Below, piece by piece: positions 32,712-41,357 of a stretch of DNA of 64,000 nucleotides (its first letter is position 1; the number at the start of each line of letters is the position of its first letter). Below the pieces are notes generated by a model that did not search any database, was not told the DNA's origin, and saw only the letters and a program-made list of their open reading frames with translations. The stretch is from positions 61,896-125,895 of the forward strand of contig JAFPWF010000021.1 of the NCBI GenBank assembly GCA_017395085.1. The letters run 5' to 3'. Both the position numbers and the translations under genes were made by a program. Origin of the DNA: Oscillospiraceae bacterium (GTDB taxonomy: Bacteria; Bacillota; Clostridia; Oscillospirales; Oscillospiraceae).

Positions 32712-33122
32712 TCATTTTACAATTGCTTTGGCAAACTCCGCTGCCGCACTCAGGTCGTCCTCATTCGGCCGGCCTTTGTGGAGACCCTTGAATTCCCCTT
32801 TGCAGTGGAATTCCCGCTCATCCATCGGGATCCCGACCTTGTCCGCCTCGGCTTTGACCTTCTTAAAGGTGGAATTCAGCATGGCGGCGGAACCGAAATT
32901 GACGATTTTGCCGACCTTTTCCTTTTCCAGGGAAGCAACAAATTCCCGGACTTCCGGATCGATGCTGAAAGCATAGTAGGAATTCCCCAGGAAGAGAATG
33001 TCCACTGGTTCCGCAACCAGCTCGCTGATGGGCAGCGCCTCAACCCCGACCGCGTTTGCCACTGCTTCCGCAAGGCGTTTGGTGTTTCCTGTTTTTGTGT
33101 AATACCTGACGGCGATGTTCAT
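32712..33122 (-). CDS. Short-chain flavodoxin
   Basis: 136 residues, ATG 33122. The FMN phosphate loop TKTGNTKRLAEA occupies about 9-20; LFLGNSYYAF and NFGSAAML correspond to the loops flanking the flavin. Single-electron carrier of the cytoplasm. It lies 15 bases downstream of the MBL-rubredoxin gene, so it could exchange electrons with that protein's rubredoxin domain (inference). Confidence 0.9.
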   Translation of the reverse strand: MNIAVRYYTKTGNTKRLAEAVANAVGVEALPISELVAEPVDILFLGNSYYAFSIDPEVREFVASLEKEKVGKIVNFGSAAMLNSTFKKVKAEADKVGIPMDEREFHCKGEFKGLHKGRPNEDDLSAAAEFAKAIVK

Positions 33123-33137
33123 TGTCCTGTTGCTCCT

Positions 33138-34073
33138 TCACGCTTTGTTGAACTTGTCTTTCGGCTGTTTGCAGCGCGGGCACTTCCAGTCATCCGGCAG
33201 GTCCTCAAAGGCAACGCCTTCGTGCTCTGCAGGATCATACACATAACCGCAGACCGAGCAGACATACTTCCCGGTGGCCTGTGCTGCCATGATTTCTCCG
33301 ACCGGAATGGTCTCAGGCGGATTGTCGAGATCGACCACCTGCTTGGCCTCAAGATTCTCAATTCCAAGCGGCGTATGGGTGGAGAGATAAACGGTGGGAT
33401 GGTTGTCAATGAATTCGCGCACGCGATCCAGCGTTTCACGGGCCGCGGCGATGTCCTCATAGACGATGGAGAGCTTGTTTGCATACAGCGCCTCATCGGT
33501 ATAGGTAACGTCGCCGTGGATCATGTAATACAGGCCGTCGTCTTCCACGATCACAATGCTGTTTCCCAGCGTATGCCCTTTGGCCTGCACAAACCAGACG
33601 CCCTCCGCAATCTTCTCTGCAGCAGGAAAGTTGGCGTAGCCCTTCCGGCAGAAGGAAACGGGAACCAGATTCGGATACTGCAGCAGTTCCTCGGCTTCAC
33701 ATTCCTCTACCGAGGCGTAGATCTTCGCATTCGGGAAGTTCCGCAGCTCGCCGGTATGATCCGCGTGCTTGTGGGTGATCAGGATCTTGCTGACCTGCTC
33801 GGGTTTGTATCCCGCGTCTGCCAGCGCGTCCACATAGTTTTTGACCTTTCTTCCCATGTAGATCAGGGTCTTCTCATCCGGCACCTGCTCCGGCACCTCT
33901 GCGGGCATGCCCGTGTCCACGAGGATCACTTCATCGCCGGTGTCGACCACATAATTCTGCAGGCTGGAGCGGTACTTCACCGCCGGGTCAACGCCTTCCA
34001 TTCCTTCTCCGCCGAAGGCAAGCGCCTGGGTCATAAACCCGTTCTCATAAAGCTTTACGGCACTGATTTTCAT
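33138..34073 (-). CDS. Metallo-beta-lactamase-fold protein fused to C-terminal rubredoxin
   Basis: 311 residues, ATG 34073. An MBL-fold domain (1-255) has the HKHADH metal motif at 101-106, a GHTLGNS His and MIHGDVTY; it resembles lactonase/glyoxalase-type hydrolases more than flavodiiron proteins, which have H-x-E-x-D. Residues 268-308 form a rubredoxin with Cys272, Cys275, Cys298 and Cys301 (CSVC, CPRC). No signal peptide. Encoded with a thiol peroxidase-type GPx, an OhrR-like sensor and flavodoxin, it probably acts in oxygen or peroxide defence, but the reaction is unknown. Confidence 0.92.
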   Translation of the reverse strand: MKISAVKLYENGFMTQALAFGGEGMEGVDPAVKYRSSLQNYVVDTGDEVILVDTGMPAEVPEQVPDEKTLIYMGRKVKNYVDALADAGYKPEQVSKILITHKHADHTGELRNFPNAKIYASVEECEAEELLQYPNLVPVSFCRKGYANFPAAEKIAEGVWFVQAKGHTLGNSIVIVEDDGLYYMIHGDVTYTDEALYANKLSIVYEDIAAARETLDRVREFIDNHPTVYLSTHTPLGIENLEAKQVVDLDNPPETIPVGEIMAAQATGKYVCSVCGYVYDPAEHEGVAFEDLPDDWKCPRCKQPKDKFNKA

Positions 34074-34095
34074 GACAGGCTTCCTTCCGGTTCTG

Positions 34096-34647
34096 TTATG
34101 CTTTCAGGGCTGCTTCGACTGCGGCTCTGACTTCCTGCATATCCACAGTTGGCTCAAAGCGCGCGAGCACCTTGCCTTCGCGGTCGATCAGGAACTTCGT
34201 GAAGTTCCATTTGATATAAGCCTTATCGCCGAACTTCTTGTTGTTCATGTCCGCGAACTTGGCCAGTGCGGCAAGCTTCAGCCCCTTGCCGAAGCCTTCA
34301 AATGGCTTCTCGGTCGCAAGGAAGGCAAACAGGGGATCCGCGTCCTCGCCGTTAACGTCGATCTTCTTGAACTGCGGGAACTCCGTACCGAACTTCAGCG
34401 TGCAGAACTCATGGATCTCATCGTCGCTGCCGGGTGCCTGGTTGGCAAACTGGTTGCTGGGGAAGTCCAGGATCTCAAAACCCTGGTCTTTCAGGTCTCT
34501 GTACATAGCTTCCAGAGGCTCGTAATGCGGGGTGAATCCGCAGCCGGTAGCCGTGTTGACGACCAGCAGCACCTTGCCCTGATATTCCGACAGGCTCACG
34601 TCCTTGCCCTGTCTGTCTTTCACAGTAAAATCATAAACTTTTTTCAT
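34096..34647 (-). CDS. Glutathione peroxidase family (thioredoxin-dependent type likely)
   Basis: 183 residues, ATG 34647. [15 protein letters not shown] carries the peroxidatic residue as Cys36, not selenocysteine; [12 protein letters not shown] supplies the Gln and [10 protein letters not shown] the Trp/Asn of the catalytic tetrad. Reduces hydroperoxides, in Clostridia usually with thioredoxin. 20 bases downstream of an OhrR-like regulator gene. Confidence 0.95.
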   Translation of the reverse strand: MKKVYDFTVKDRQGKDVSLSEYQGKVLLVVNTATGCGFTPHYEPLEAMYRDLKDQGFEILDFPSNQFANQAPGSDDEIHEFCTLKFGTEFPQFKKIDVNGEDADPLFAFLATEKPFEGFGKGLKLAALAKFADMNNKKFGDKAYIKWNFTKFLIDREGKVLARFEPTVDMQEVRAAVEAALKA

Positions 34648-34667
34648 TGTTTTGCTCCTTTCATATG

Positions 34668-35114
34668 TTAATTTTTATAACCCTGGTTTTCCAGCAGCTC
34701 ATACAGCAGTGCGTATAGCTGCTGCGCTTTTTCCGGCGGCAGATCAATACAGCCCGCAGCCTTCAGCGGGATATCTTTTGCCTCTTCCTGCAGTGCCCGG
34801 CCTTTTTCCGTAAGCGTGATCTCGACCACGCGGTCGTCCTCCCGGCAGCGGCGGCGTTCCACATATCCGGCCTGCTCCATCTTCTTCAGCAGGGGAGAGA
34901 GAGTCCCGTTATCCAGCATAAGCTTTTCGCCGATCTCCGTGACGGATACTCCGTCTTTTTCCCACAGAACCAGAAAAACGATATACTGCGTGTAAGTCAG
35001 GCCCAGCGGCTTCAGCAGAGGAGTGTAAAGACCGGTCACGTTCCTTGCTGCGGCGTAAAGCGGAAAGCAAAGCTGATGACCGAGCTTCATTGCCTCATGA
35101 TAATCGTATTCCAT
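34668..35114 (-). CDS. MarR-family regulator, OhrR-like peroxide sensor
   Basis: 148 residues from ATG 35114 (GAGAGGA about 7 bases upstream; a TTG 15 bases farther is unlikely). LGHQLCFPLYAAARNVT places a reactive Cys16 exactly where OhrR senses organic peroxides; the winged helix (VSVTEIGEKLMLDNGTLSPLLKKME) and wing RRRCREDDRVVEITLT follow. It should repress its own operon (gpx, MBL-rubredoxin, flavodoxin) until Cys16 is oxidised. Confidence 0.9.
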   Translation of the reverse strand: MEYDYHEAMKLGHQLCFPLYAAARNVTGLYTPLLKPLGLTYTQYIVFLVLWEKDGVSVTEIGEKLMLDNGTLSPLLKKMEQAGYVERRRCREDDRVVEITLTEKGRALQEEAKDIPLKAAGCIDLPPEKAQQLYALLYELLENQGYKN

Positions 35115-35147
35115 CGTTCGTCCTCTCAATCCATTTAATACAAATAT

Positions 35148-35176
35148 ATTTTATCAAATATAAATTCGCTTGTCAA
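35148..35176 (-). promoter_or_regulatory. Promoter of the ohrR-like operon
   Basis: On the minus strand TTGACA (35176-35171), 17-bp spacer, TAAAAT (35153-35148). The surrounding AT-rich partial inverted repeat ATATTTGATAAAATATAT may be the MarR operator. Back to back with the feoAB promoter, 20 bases apart. Confidence 0.7.
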
Positions 35177-35196
35177 GCCCCAACAAGAAAAAACTG

Positions 35197-35225
35197 TGGA
35201 CAAATTAGCCAAAGCTAACTATAAT
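35197..35225 (+). promoter_or_regulatory. Promoter of the feoAB operon
   Basis: TGGACA (35197-35202), 17-bp spacer, consensus TATAAT (35220-35225). One operator fills the spacer and a second covers the start region. Confidence 0.85.
35204..35219. promoter_or_regulatory. DtxR-type operator within the feoAB promoter spacer
   Basis: ATTAGC-CAAA-GCTAAC differs from the perfect repeat only in the first base and lies exactly between -35 and -10, where a bound repressor would exclude RNA polymerase. Confidence 0.7.
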
Positions 35226-35233
35226 GACAGATG

Positions 35234-35249
35234 GTTAGCGTCCGCTAAC
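35234..35249. promoter_or_regulatory. DtxR-type operator downstream of the feoAB -10 box
   Basis: GTTAGC-GTCC-GCTAAC is a perfect 6-4-6 repeat, centred exactly 30 bp from the site in the spacer, so two repressor dimers would lie about three helical turns apart on one DNA face. Confidence 0.8.
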
Positions 35250-35322
35250 TGATGCCGGGTATTCGTTTGGCGAGTGCAGCCGCAGTTATCCGGTTTCGAT
35301 TCTGCAGAAAGAGGCAGGAAAT

Positions 35323-37671
35323 ATGACACTGAGAGAAATCAAACAAGGACAGTCCGCCCGTGTGCTGAATGTCGGCGGCAGCGGAGCACTGAGGCAGCAT
35401 TTCCTGGATATGGGGATTATCCCCGGTACCGACGTCAAAGTCGTAAAATACGCACCGATGGGCGATCCGGTTGAGATCTGTCTTCACGGATATGAACTGA
35501 CGCTCCGCCTGGACGATGCCGCAAAAATAGAAGTGGAACCCGTTCCCGAAACCGTCCGGGAGAAGGCGGCATCGCAGGCGCCTGTGAGCGAGCATCTCGG
35601 GCTGGGGGAAGGAGGACGTTTCCACCCGAAGGGCAGCGGCGATCCTCTCCCCGACGGCACCGTACTGACTTTCGCTCTGGTTGGCAACCAGAACAGCGGC
35701 AAGACGACGCTTTTCAATCAGCTTACGGGCGCAAAACAGCATGTGGGCAATTTCCCGGGCGTGACGGTTGACCGCAAGGACGGCGCAATCCTGGGAAGGG
35801 CAGATACGACCATCACGGATCTGCCCGGAATCTATTCCATGTCCCCCTATTCGAGCGAGGAACTGGTCTCCCGCGACTTCGTGCTGCAGGAGAAGCCGAA
35901 GGGGATCATCAACATTGTCGACGTCACCAATATTGAGAGAAACATGTACCTGACCATGCAGCTGCTGGAAATGGACATTCCCGTCGTGGTGGCGCTGAAC
36001 ATGATGGATGAAATGACCAAAAACGGCGGTACTGTGGACGTGAACGCGATGGAAGCCATGCTGGGCGTGCCGGTCGTGCCGATTTCCGCTGCCAAGAACC
36101 AGGGCGTCCAGGAACTGGTGGATCATGCCATCCATGTCGCGCAGTATCAGGAAAAGCCCCAGAGGCAGGATTTCTGTGATGAGAACGAGCACGGCGGCGC
36201 CGTACACCGCTGCCTCCACGCGGTGATCCACCTGATTGAGGACCACGCGAAAGCGGCTGGGATTCCGGTGCGTTTTGCCGCCTGCAAGGCGATTGAGGGC
36301 GACAGGCTGATCATCGACCGGCTCTGCCTGGACGACAACGAGAGGGAAACGCTGGAACACATCACGCTCCAGATGGAAAAAGAGCGCGGGCTGGACCGCA
36401 GTGCAGCCATCGCCGATATGCGGTTTTCCTTTATTACAAAGGTCTGCGATTCCTGTGTCAAAAAACCTGGTGAAAACCGCGAGCATACGAGAAGCCGGAA
36501 GATCGACCAGGTCCTGACGGGCAAATATTCCGCGATTCCAGTTTTTATCGGCGTGATGGGACTGGTCTTTTACCTGACCTTCAATGTGATCGGCGCCTGG
36601 CTTCAGGATCTTCTCGCAATGGGGATTGAAGCCCTGACCGGCATCGTGGACAGCGCACTGACTTCCGCCGTCGTGAACAAGGTGCTTCACGGCCTGATCA
36701 TCGACGGGATCTTTGAGGGCGTCGGAAGCGTGCTGAGCTTTCTGCCGATCATCGTGACGATGTTCTTCTTCCTTTCCATGCTGGAAGACAGCGGCTACAT
36801 TGCCCGGGTGGCCTTCTTTATGGACAAACTTCTGCGAAAACTCGGCCTGTCCGGCCGCAGCATCGTCCCTCTGCTGATCGGCTTCGGATGCACGGTTCCC
36901 GCCGTCATGGCGACGCGTACCCTGCCGAGCGAACGTGACCGCAAGATGACCATTCTGCTGACGCCTTTCATGAGCTGCACCGCAAAGCTGCCGATCTACG
37001 CGTTTTTTGTCGACGCGTTCTTTCCCAGCCACAAGGCGCTGATTATGATCAGCCTGTACGTGCTGGCCATCATCGTCGGGATTCTGGTCGCATTCCTTTA
37101 CAAGAAGACCATGTTTAAGGGCGAAGCGGTTCCTTTTGTGATGGAACTCCCGAACTACCGTCTGCCGAGCACGCGCAACACCCTGCAGCTTCTGTGGGAA
37201 AAATCGAAGGACTTCCTGCAAAGGGCGTTCTCCGTCATCCTGATCGCAACGATCGTCGTGTGGTTCCTCCAGAGTTTCGATTTCCGTTTCAATCTTGTCG
37301 CGGACTCTCAGAACAGCATCCTCGCGACAATTGCCGGGTTCATTGCTCCGGTGCTCGCGCCGCTGGGGCTCGGTGACTGGCGGATCGCGACATCCCTGAT
37401 CAGTGGGTTTATGGCAAAGGAGAGCGTCGTTTCCGTGCTGGAGGTTCTTTTCGGTGCCCAGGGCGGGGTTGCTGCGGCAATCAGTTCTCTGGCTGCATTC
37501 TCCCTGCTCGTTTTCAGCCTGCTGTATACACCCTGTGTGGCGGCTGTCGCATCGGTACGCCGGGAACTGGGGCGAAAATGGGCGCTGTATGTGGTTCTCT
37601 GGCAATGCGCGGTCGCCTGGGTGGCCGCCCTGCTGGTGCGCCTGATCGGGATGCTGTTCGGGATCGGCTGA
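35323..37671 (+). CDS. feoB: FeoA-FeoB fusion ferrous iron transporter
   Basis: 782 residues, ATG 35323. Residues 1-75 are a FeoA SH3-like domain (TLREIKQGQSARVLNV, FLDMGIIPGTDVKV, YAPMGDPVEI); a linker leads to the G domain with G1 GNQNSGKT at 121-128, DLPGIYSMSP and NMMD. The membrane part has IGFGCTVPAVMATRTL and a GFMAKESVVSVL block near the end. It imports Fe2+. Unlike the system at the left edge, feoA is fused here, and a Cys-rich peptide gene follows 13 bases later. Two operators overlap the promoter. Confidence 0.96.
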   Translation: MTLREIKQGQSARVLNVGGSGALRQHFLDMGIIPGTDVKVVKYAPMGDPVEICLHGYELTLRLDDAAKIEVEPVPETVREKAASQAPVSEHLGLGEGGRFHPKGSGDPLPDGTVLTFALVGNQNSGKTTLFNQLTGAKQHVGNFPGVTVDRKDGAILGRADTTITDLPGIYSMSPYSSEELVSRDFVLQEKPKGIINIVDVTNIERNMYLTMQLLEMDIPVVVALNMMDEMTKNGGTVDVNAMEAMLGVPVVPISAAKNQGVQELVDHAIHVAQYQEKPQRQDFCDENEHGGAVHRCLHAVIHLIEDHAKAAGIPVRFAACKAIEGDRLIIDRLCLDDNERETLEHITLQMEKERGLDRSAAIADMRFSFITKVCDSCVKKPGENREHTRSRKIDQVLTGKYSAIPVFIGVMGLVFYLTFNVIGAWLQDLLAMGIEALTGIVDSALTSAVVNKVLHGLIIDGIFEGVGSVLSFLPIIVTMFFFLSMLEDSGYIARVAFFMDKLLRKLGLSGRSIVPLLIGFGCTVPAVMATRTLPSERDRKMTILLTPFMSCTAKLPIYAFFVDAFFPSHKALIMISLYVLAIIVGILVAFLYKKTMFKGEAVPFVMELPNYRLPSTRNTLQLLWEKSKDFLQRAFSVILIATIVVWFLQSFDFRFNLVADSQNSILATIAGFIAPVLAPLGLGDWRIATSLISGFMAKESVVSVLEVLFGAQGGVAAAISSLAAFSLLVFSLLYTPCVAAVASVRRELGRKWALYVVLWQCAVAWVAALLVRLIGMLFGIG

Positions 37672-37684
37672 GGAGGGAAAGTTC

Positions 37685-37834
37685 ATGAACCTGGTGGAAA
37701 TATTGATTATTGCAGTCCTGGCGGTTGCGGTGTTTTTTGCGCTGCGCCGCATGATCAGAATGCGGAGAAGCGGCGGCTGCGGCTGCGGCTGTGCCGACTG
37801 CGAAAAAGCCTGTACCGCAGCGCGCAGAAAGTAA
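37685..37834 (+). CDS. FeoB-associated Cys-rich membrane protein
   Basis: 49 residues, ATG 37685 preceded by GAGGAGGG. One membrane helix (about 4-20) is followed by basic RRMIRMRR and a Cys-rich tail GCGCGCADCEKAC (31-43). This is the pattern of PF12669, small proteins regularly encoded after feoB in Firmicutes and thought to assist Fe2+ handling. Too short for ordinary gene callers. Confidence 0.88.
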   Translation: MNLVEILIIAVLAVAVFFALRRMIRMRRSGGCGCGCADCEKACTAARRK

Positions 37835-37859
37835 AAACAGGATACCTGAGATTCTTACA

Positions 37860-37903
37860 CTCCCGCTCATCGTTTGTTCCGGTGGGCGGGAGCGCTGTTT
37901 TAT
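37860..37903 (+). terminator. Terminator of the feoAB operon
   Basis: CTCCCGC (37860-37866) pairs with GCGGGAG (37886-37892) over a 19-base loop, followed by CGCTGTTTTAT; 26 bases after the Cys-rich peptide gene. Confidence 0.65.
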
Positions 37904-38060
37904 CCCGTGAGAGCATCAAACGAGTCAAAGTTTTTCGTTTTTTAAGTATACTTTAACTGCGGCTGATATCCTGTACTGCCGGAAGGATTAAAATACGGGA
38001 AGTGTTGCTTTCCGTTTCGGTTTGTGATAACTTCTCTCAGGAAGACAAGAGGTGAAACCA

Positions 38061-38735
38061 ATGCGACTTCTTTATGCCGAAGATGAAAAATCCCTTGCCA
38101 GGGCCGTTTCGGCGATCCTGGTCAAAAACAATTATTCCGTTGACGTCGTCCACGACGGGGAGAGCGCGCTGGATTATCTCGCAACGGGAAACTACGACGG
38201 CGTGATCCTGGATGTGATGATGCCGAAGCGGGACGGCTTTGAGGTGCTCCGGGAAATGCGCGCCCGCGGCGACAGCACGCCGGTGCTGCTGCTTACTGCC
38301 AGATCCGAGATTGACGACCGGGTGGAAGGCCTGGACAGCGGCGCAAACGACTATCTGACCAAGCCCTTTGATATGAAGGAGCTGCTGGCCAGAATCCGTG
38401 CGATGACCCGTGTGCTGTCCGTCCAGCAGGACAAGACGCTCACGACCGGCAGCGTCACGCTCGACTGCGCGACCTATGATCTCACCGGGCCGGGCGGCAG
38501 CTGCAAGCTTGCCGGAAAGGAATTCCAGATGATGGAGATGCTGATGCGCAATCCGCGAAAGCTGATCTCTACGGAAACTTTCATGGATCGCATCTGGGGC
38601 TTTGACAGCGAGGCAGAGCTGAACACCGTGTGGGTCTATGTTTCCATGCTGCGAAAAAAACTGAAGGAGATCAATGCAGATGTCGGGATCAAAGCCCAGC
38701 GCGGCGTCGGCTATTATCTGGAGATTCAGTCATGA
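38061..38735 (+). CDS. OmpR-family response regulator
   Basis: 224 residues from ATG 38061 (AGAGGTG upstream; a GTG 9 bases earlier is unlikely). Receiver domain with DE acidic pair, phospho-Asp in ILDVMMPKRDG, LLLTARSE and the KP Lys in YLTKPFD, then a winged-helix DNA-binding domain ending QRGVGYYLE. It overlaps the kinase gene as ATGA and is divergent only by position, not strand, from the polyphosphate trio that follows on the other strand. Confidence 0.95.
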   Translation: MRLLYAEDEKSLARAVSAILVKNNYSVDVVHDGESALDYLATGNYDGVILDVMMPKRDGFEVLREMRARGDSTPVLLLTARSEIDDRVEGLDSGANDYLTKPFDMKELLARIRAMTRVLSVQQDKTLTTGSVTLDCATYDLTGPGGSCKLAGKEFQMMEMLMRNPRKLISTETFMDRIWGFDSEAELNTVWVYVSMLRKKLKEINADVGIKAQRGVGYYLEIQS

Positions 38736-40033
38736 TCGGCAGACTTCGGAAAAAGTTTATCGTCGCGGCGATTCTGGCGGTTTTTTTGGTCCTTTTGCTG
38801 CTGATCGGCTCCATCAACCTTCTGAATTACCGCAGTATGGTTGCCGAAGCCGATGAAACGCTGCAGATCCTTTCCGCCAACAACGGGTTGTTCCCGAGGC
38901 AGATGTTCCGGGAAGAGGATTTCCCGAAAGACTGGTATTCCACGCCGAACCTTCAGTTCCCTCCGCCTGCGGAAGGCAGGAACAGGCCATTTGACGCCCG
39001 GCACGGCGAAAACAGGGAACTCGCCTATCAGAGCCGCTACTTTGCAGCCTGGTTTGACGCGGACGGAAGCTGTGTGCGCGTAAATACGGACAATCTTGCC
39101 TCCCTGACGGAGGAAGAGGCTGCGGCTTTTGCGGAAACCGTGTACAGTTCAGGGCGGGAAAAAGGGTTTTCCGGGGAATACCGCTTCTGCAGGACTGTTT
39201 GTGATGGAGAAATCATGCTGCTGTTCCTCAACTGCCAGCGGGAACTCGGCACCTTCCGAACCTTCCTGTATGCCAGCATCGGAATTTCCCTGGCAGGAAT
39301 CCTCGCTGTTTTTCTTCTCCTGCTTCTGTTTTCCGCGCGGATTGTACGCCCAATCGCGGAAAGCTATGAGAAGCAGAAGCGCTTCATCACAGACGCCGGT
39401 CACGAACTGAAGACCCCGATCACCATTATTCAGGCTGATGCAGATGTCCTGGAATCAGAGCTGGAAGAAGAAAGCGAATGGATCACGGATATCCGCAAAC
39501 AGACGCACCGGCTTGCCGAACTCACGTCGGACCTGATCTATCTTTCCAAAATGGAGGAAGAAAACAGCAGAATCCGGACGCAGGAGTTTTCCGTTTCGGA
39601 ACTCGCGGAAGAGACGGCCCGCTCGTTCCAATCGCTCGCCCTCTCACAGGGGAAACAGTTTCACTGTTCTATTGAGTCCGGACTGAGTATCAACGGCGAT
39701 GAAAAAGCCGTTGCCAAGCTGGTATCCGTCCTGCTGGACAACGCCATGAAGTATTCCCCGGAAGGCGGAACGGTGGAGATTTCGCTTGACAAATTCAGCA
39801 GAAATGCCAGGCTTACCGTCAAAAACAGTACGCTGCCCATGGAAAAGGGAAATGCAGATCGGTTGTTTGAACGATTTGCCCGGGCGGACAGTTCCCGCAA
39901 TTCGGAATCCGGCGGCTTCGGCCTGGGGCTTGCGATTGCAAAAGCCGTTACGGAAGTGCACAAAGGAAAGATCCATGCGGAGTCGGAGGACGGCGCCTCC
40001 CTGACCGTCACTGCGGAGCTGCCCCTCGCGTGA
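38732..40033 (+). CDS. Membrane sensor histidine kinase
   Basis: 433 residues from ATG 38732 (ATGA overlap). TM1 about 10-31, an extracytoplasmic loop of about 130 residues rich in aromatic and charged residues, TM2 about 170-195, HisKA with ITDAGHELKTPI (phospho-His), N box LLDNAMKYSPEGG and G box GGFGLGLAIAKAV. No clear HAMP domain. The ligand is unknown; the adjacent polyphosphate/carbohydrate-binding genes may be its targets (inference). Confidence 0.95.
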   Translation: MIGRLRKKFIVAAILAVFLVLLLLIGSINLLNYRSMVAEADETLQILSANNGLFPRQMFREEDFPKDWYSTPNLQFPPPAEGRNRPFDARHGENRELAYQSRYFAAWFDADGSCVRVNTDNLASLTEEEAAAFAETVYSSGREKGFSGEYRFCRTVCDGEIMLLFLNCQRELGTFRTFLYASIGISLAGILAVFLLLLLFSARIVRPIAESYEKQKRFITDAGHELKTPITIIQADADVLESELEEESEWITDIRKQTHRLAELTSDLIYLSKMEEENSRIRTQEFSVSELAEETARSFQSLALSQGKQFHCSIESGLSINGDEKAVAKLVSVLLDNAMKYSPEGGTVEISLDKFSRNARLTVKNSTLPMEKGNADRLFERFARADSSRNSESGGFGLGLAIAKAVTEVHKGKIHAESEDGASLTVTAELPLA

Positions 40034-40049
40034 GCATCCCATACAAGAA

Positions 40050-40092
40050 AAGAGGAACCCGGAAATCATTCCGGGTCCCTCTTCTGTTTTTC
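40050..40092. terminator. Bidirectional terminator
   Basis: A 14-bp stem (40050-40063 with 40070-40083, one mismatch) with CTGTTTTTCT on the plus side and TTTTCTTG on the minus side, between the convergent kinase and carbohydrate-binding-domain genes. Confidence 0.85.
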
Positions 40093-40097
40093 TGTAT

Positions 40098-41357
40098 TCA
40101 GGTCTGCTGTGAGGTGTCTGCCTGGGGACTGAAAGCGCTCTGATCTCCGCGGTTCTCACCAAAACCGCCCTGGCCGCGAGGGCCGTGACCGAACACGCCT
40201 TCCCCATCGGGATTGCCGGTGAAACCGTCCTGTCCTTCCTGCCTGCCGGCGAAACCGTTCTGGCCTTCCATCCTGCCGGCAAAACTGCCCCGGCCGCCCA
40301 TGCCGCCGCCCATCATCTGGCTGGGGAGCGTGGTGACCTGCTGGCCGTTTATATACACAGTGCCGCCGGTAAAGCTTGCGCTGCCGTCGTAATCGAACGC
40401 GGAAGCGGCGTTAACAGAGATGGTGCCGCCGGAGATGATGATGTTACCGTTGGAGTCAATTCCGTCGGTGTCGCCGGCGCCCATGGTAACGGTAAGGCTT
40501 CCTCCGGTGATTTCCACAGTCGGCGTAAAAGTGGAGGTGTCGGACTTGCGGGCGGCATTGATGCCGTCGTCCGTGGCGTTCACCGTGATATCTCCTCCGC
40601 TGATGAGGATATAAGTTGCCTCAACGCCTTCGGAAGCCGTGATTTCCACGCTGTCCCCGGAAATGGTGAGGACCTCGTCCGAGCGGATCCCGTTGCTCCC
40701 GGCCGTAATCGTGACAGAGGCCTCCGAGATTGCGACCGATTCTTTCCCGTTCAGGCCGGTGTTTACGGCACTCACGGTGAGGTTCTTTGCGGTAATGGTC
40801 AGATCGTCCTTGGATACGACAGCGTGCTTGTAATTACCGCTGATCGTGAGCTTGCCGGCACCGTTGATGGTGAGATCGTCCCTGCTGAACACAGCTGCGT
40901 CCGGGGTGGTTTCCTCATCGGTGAAGGAATAGGCTGAACCATCGGAGATCGTGTTCACCGTGCCCTCCGCCGCGGTGAGAAAGACCTTATCCGCACTGCG
41001 GACATAGATTGCCGGGCCGCTTGCATTGCTCAGCGAGGCGTCCTTCAGCACAAGCTGAACCTTGGCCTCTTCGCCGGCATCGACCACGATCATGTCCGTG
41101 TAAGTGCCGGAAAGGAGATAGACACCGGCTTCCGTGATGGTGAGATCCTCCTCCGGAGAGAGCGTCACCGCTTCCGAGGCCTCATAGTCGCCCGATGCGT
41201 CACGCTCGGACACCGTGGGGAGCTGCTCCGCAGGCAGTGATGTACTCGTTGCTGCTGACACGGAGCCTTCCGCCGAGCTGACGGCGGAGAAGCCGTAGCC
41301 GGCCAGGACAAAGAACGCCAGGGCTGTTGCCAGTGTCATTTTCAAAATGTTTTTCAT
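40098..41357 (-). CDS. Exported beta-helix carbohydrate-binding-domain protein (Cthe_2159-like)
   Basis: 419 residues, ATG 41357. Signal peptide to about residue 29. Repeated short strands such as LTISGNYKHAVVSKDDLTI and SVTITAGSNGIRSDEVLTI give a right-handed beta-helix, as in the Cthe_2159 family (PF14262) of pectate-lyase-like calcium/carbohydrate-binding proteins. The last 80 residues are Gly/Met/Gln-rich low complexity (GGGMGGRG, repeated RQEGQDGF-type units). Third gene of the VTC-DUF4956 operon, with a 4-base overlap. Confidence 0.88.
   Translation of the reverse strand: MKNILKMTLATALAFFVLAGYGFSAVSSAEGSVSAATSTSLPAEQLPTVSERDASGDYEASEAVTLSPEEDLTITEAGVYLLSGTYTDMIVVDAGEEAKVQLVLKDASLSNASGPAIYVRSADKVFLTAAEGTVNTISDGSAYSFTDEETTPDAAVFSRDDLTINGAGKLTISGNYKHAVVSKDDLTITAKNLTVSAVNTGLNGKESVAISEASVTITAGSNGIRSDEVLTISGDSVEITASEGVEATYILISGGDITVNATDDGINAARKSDTSTFTPTVEITGGSLTVTMGAGDTDGIDSNGNIIISGGTISVNAASAFDYDGSASFTGGTVYINGQQVTTLPSQMMGGGMGGRGSFAGRMEGQNGFAGRQEGQDGFTGNPDGEGVFGHGPRGQGGFGENRGDQSAFSPQADTSQQT

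Noticed and set aside
35245-37752. Leftward open frame of 835 codons
   Set aside because: Antisense of the FeoAB fusion, which has every expected motif; covers its promoter and operators.
37935-37955. Palindrome AAGTATACTT upstream of the response regulator
   Set aside because: Does not match GTTAG-N6-CTAAC, and TATACT could simply be a -10 box; no supporting -35.
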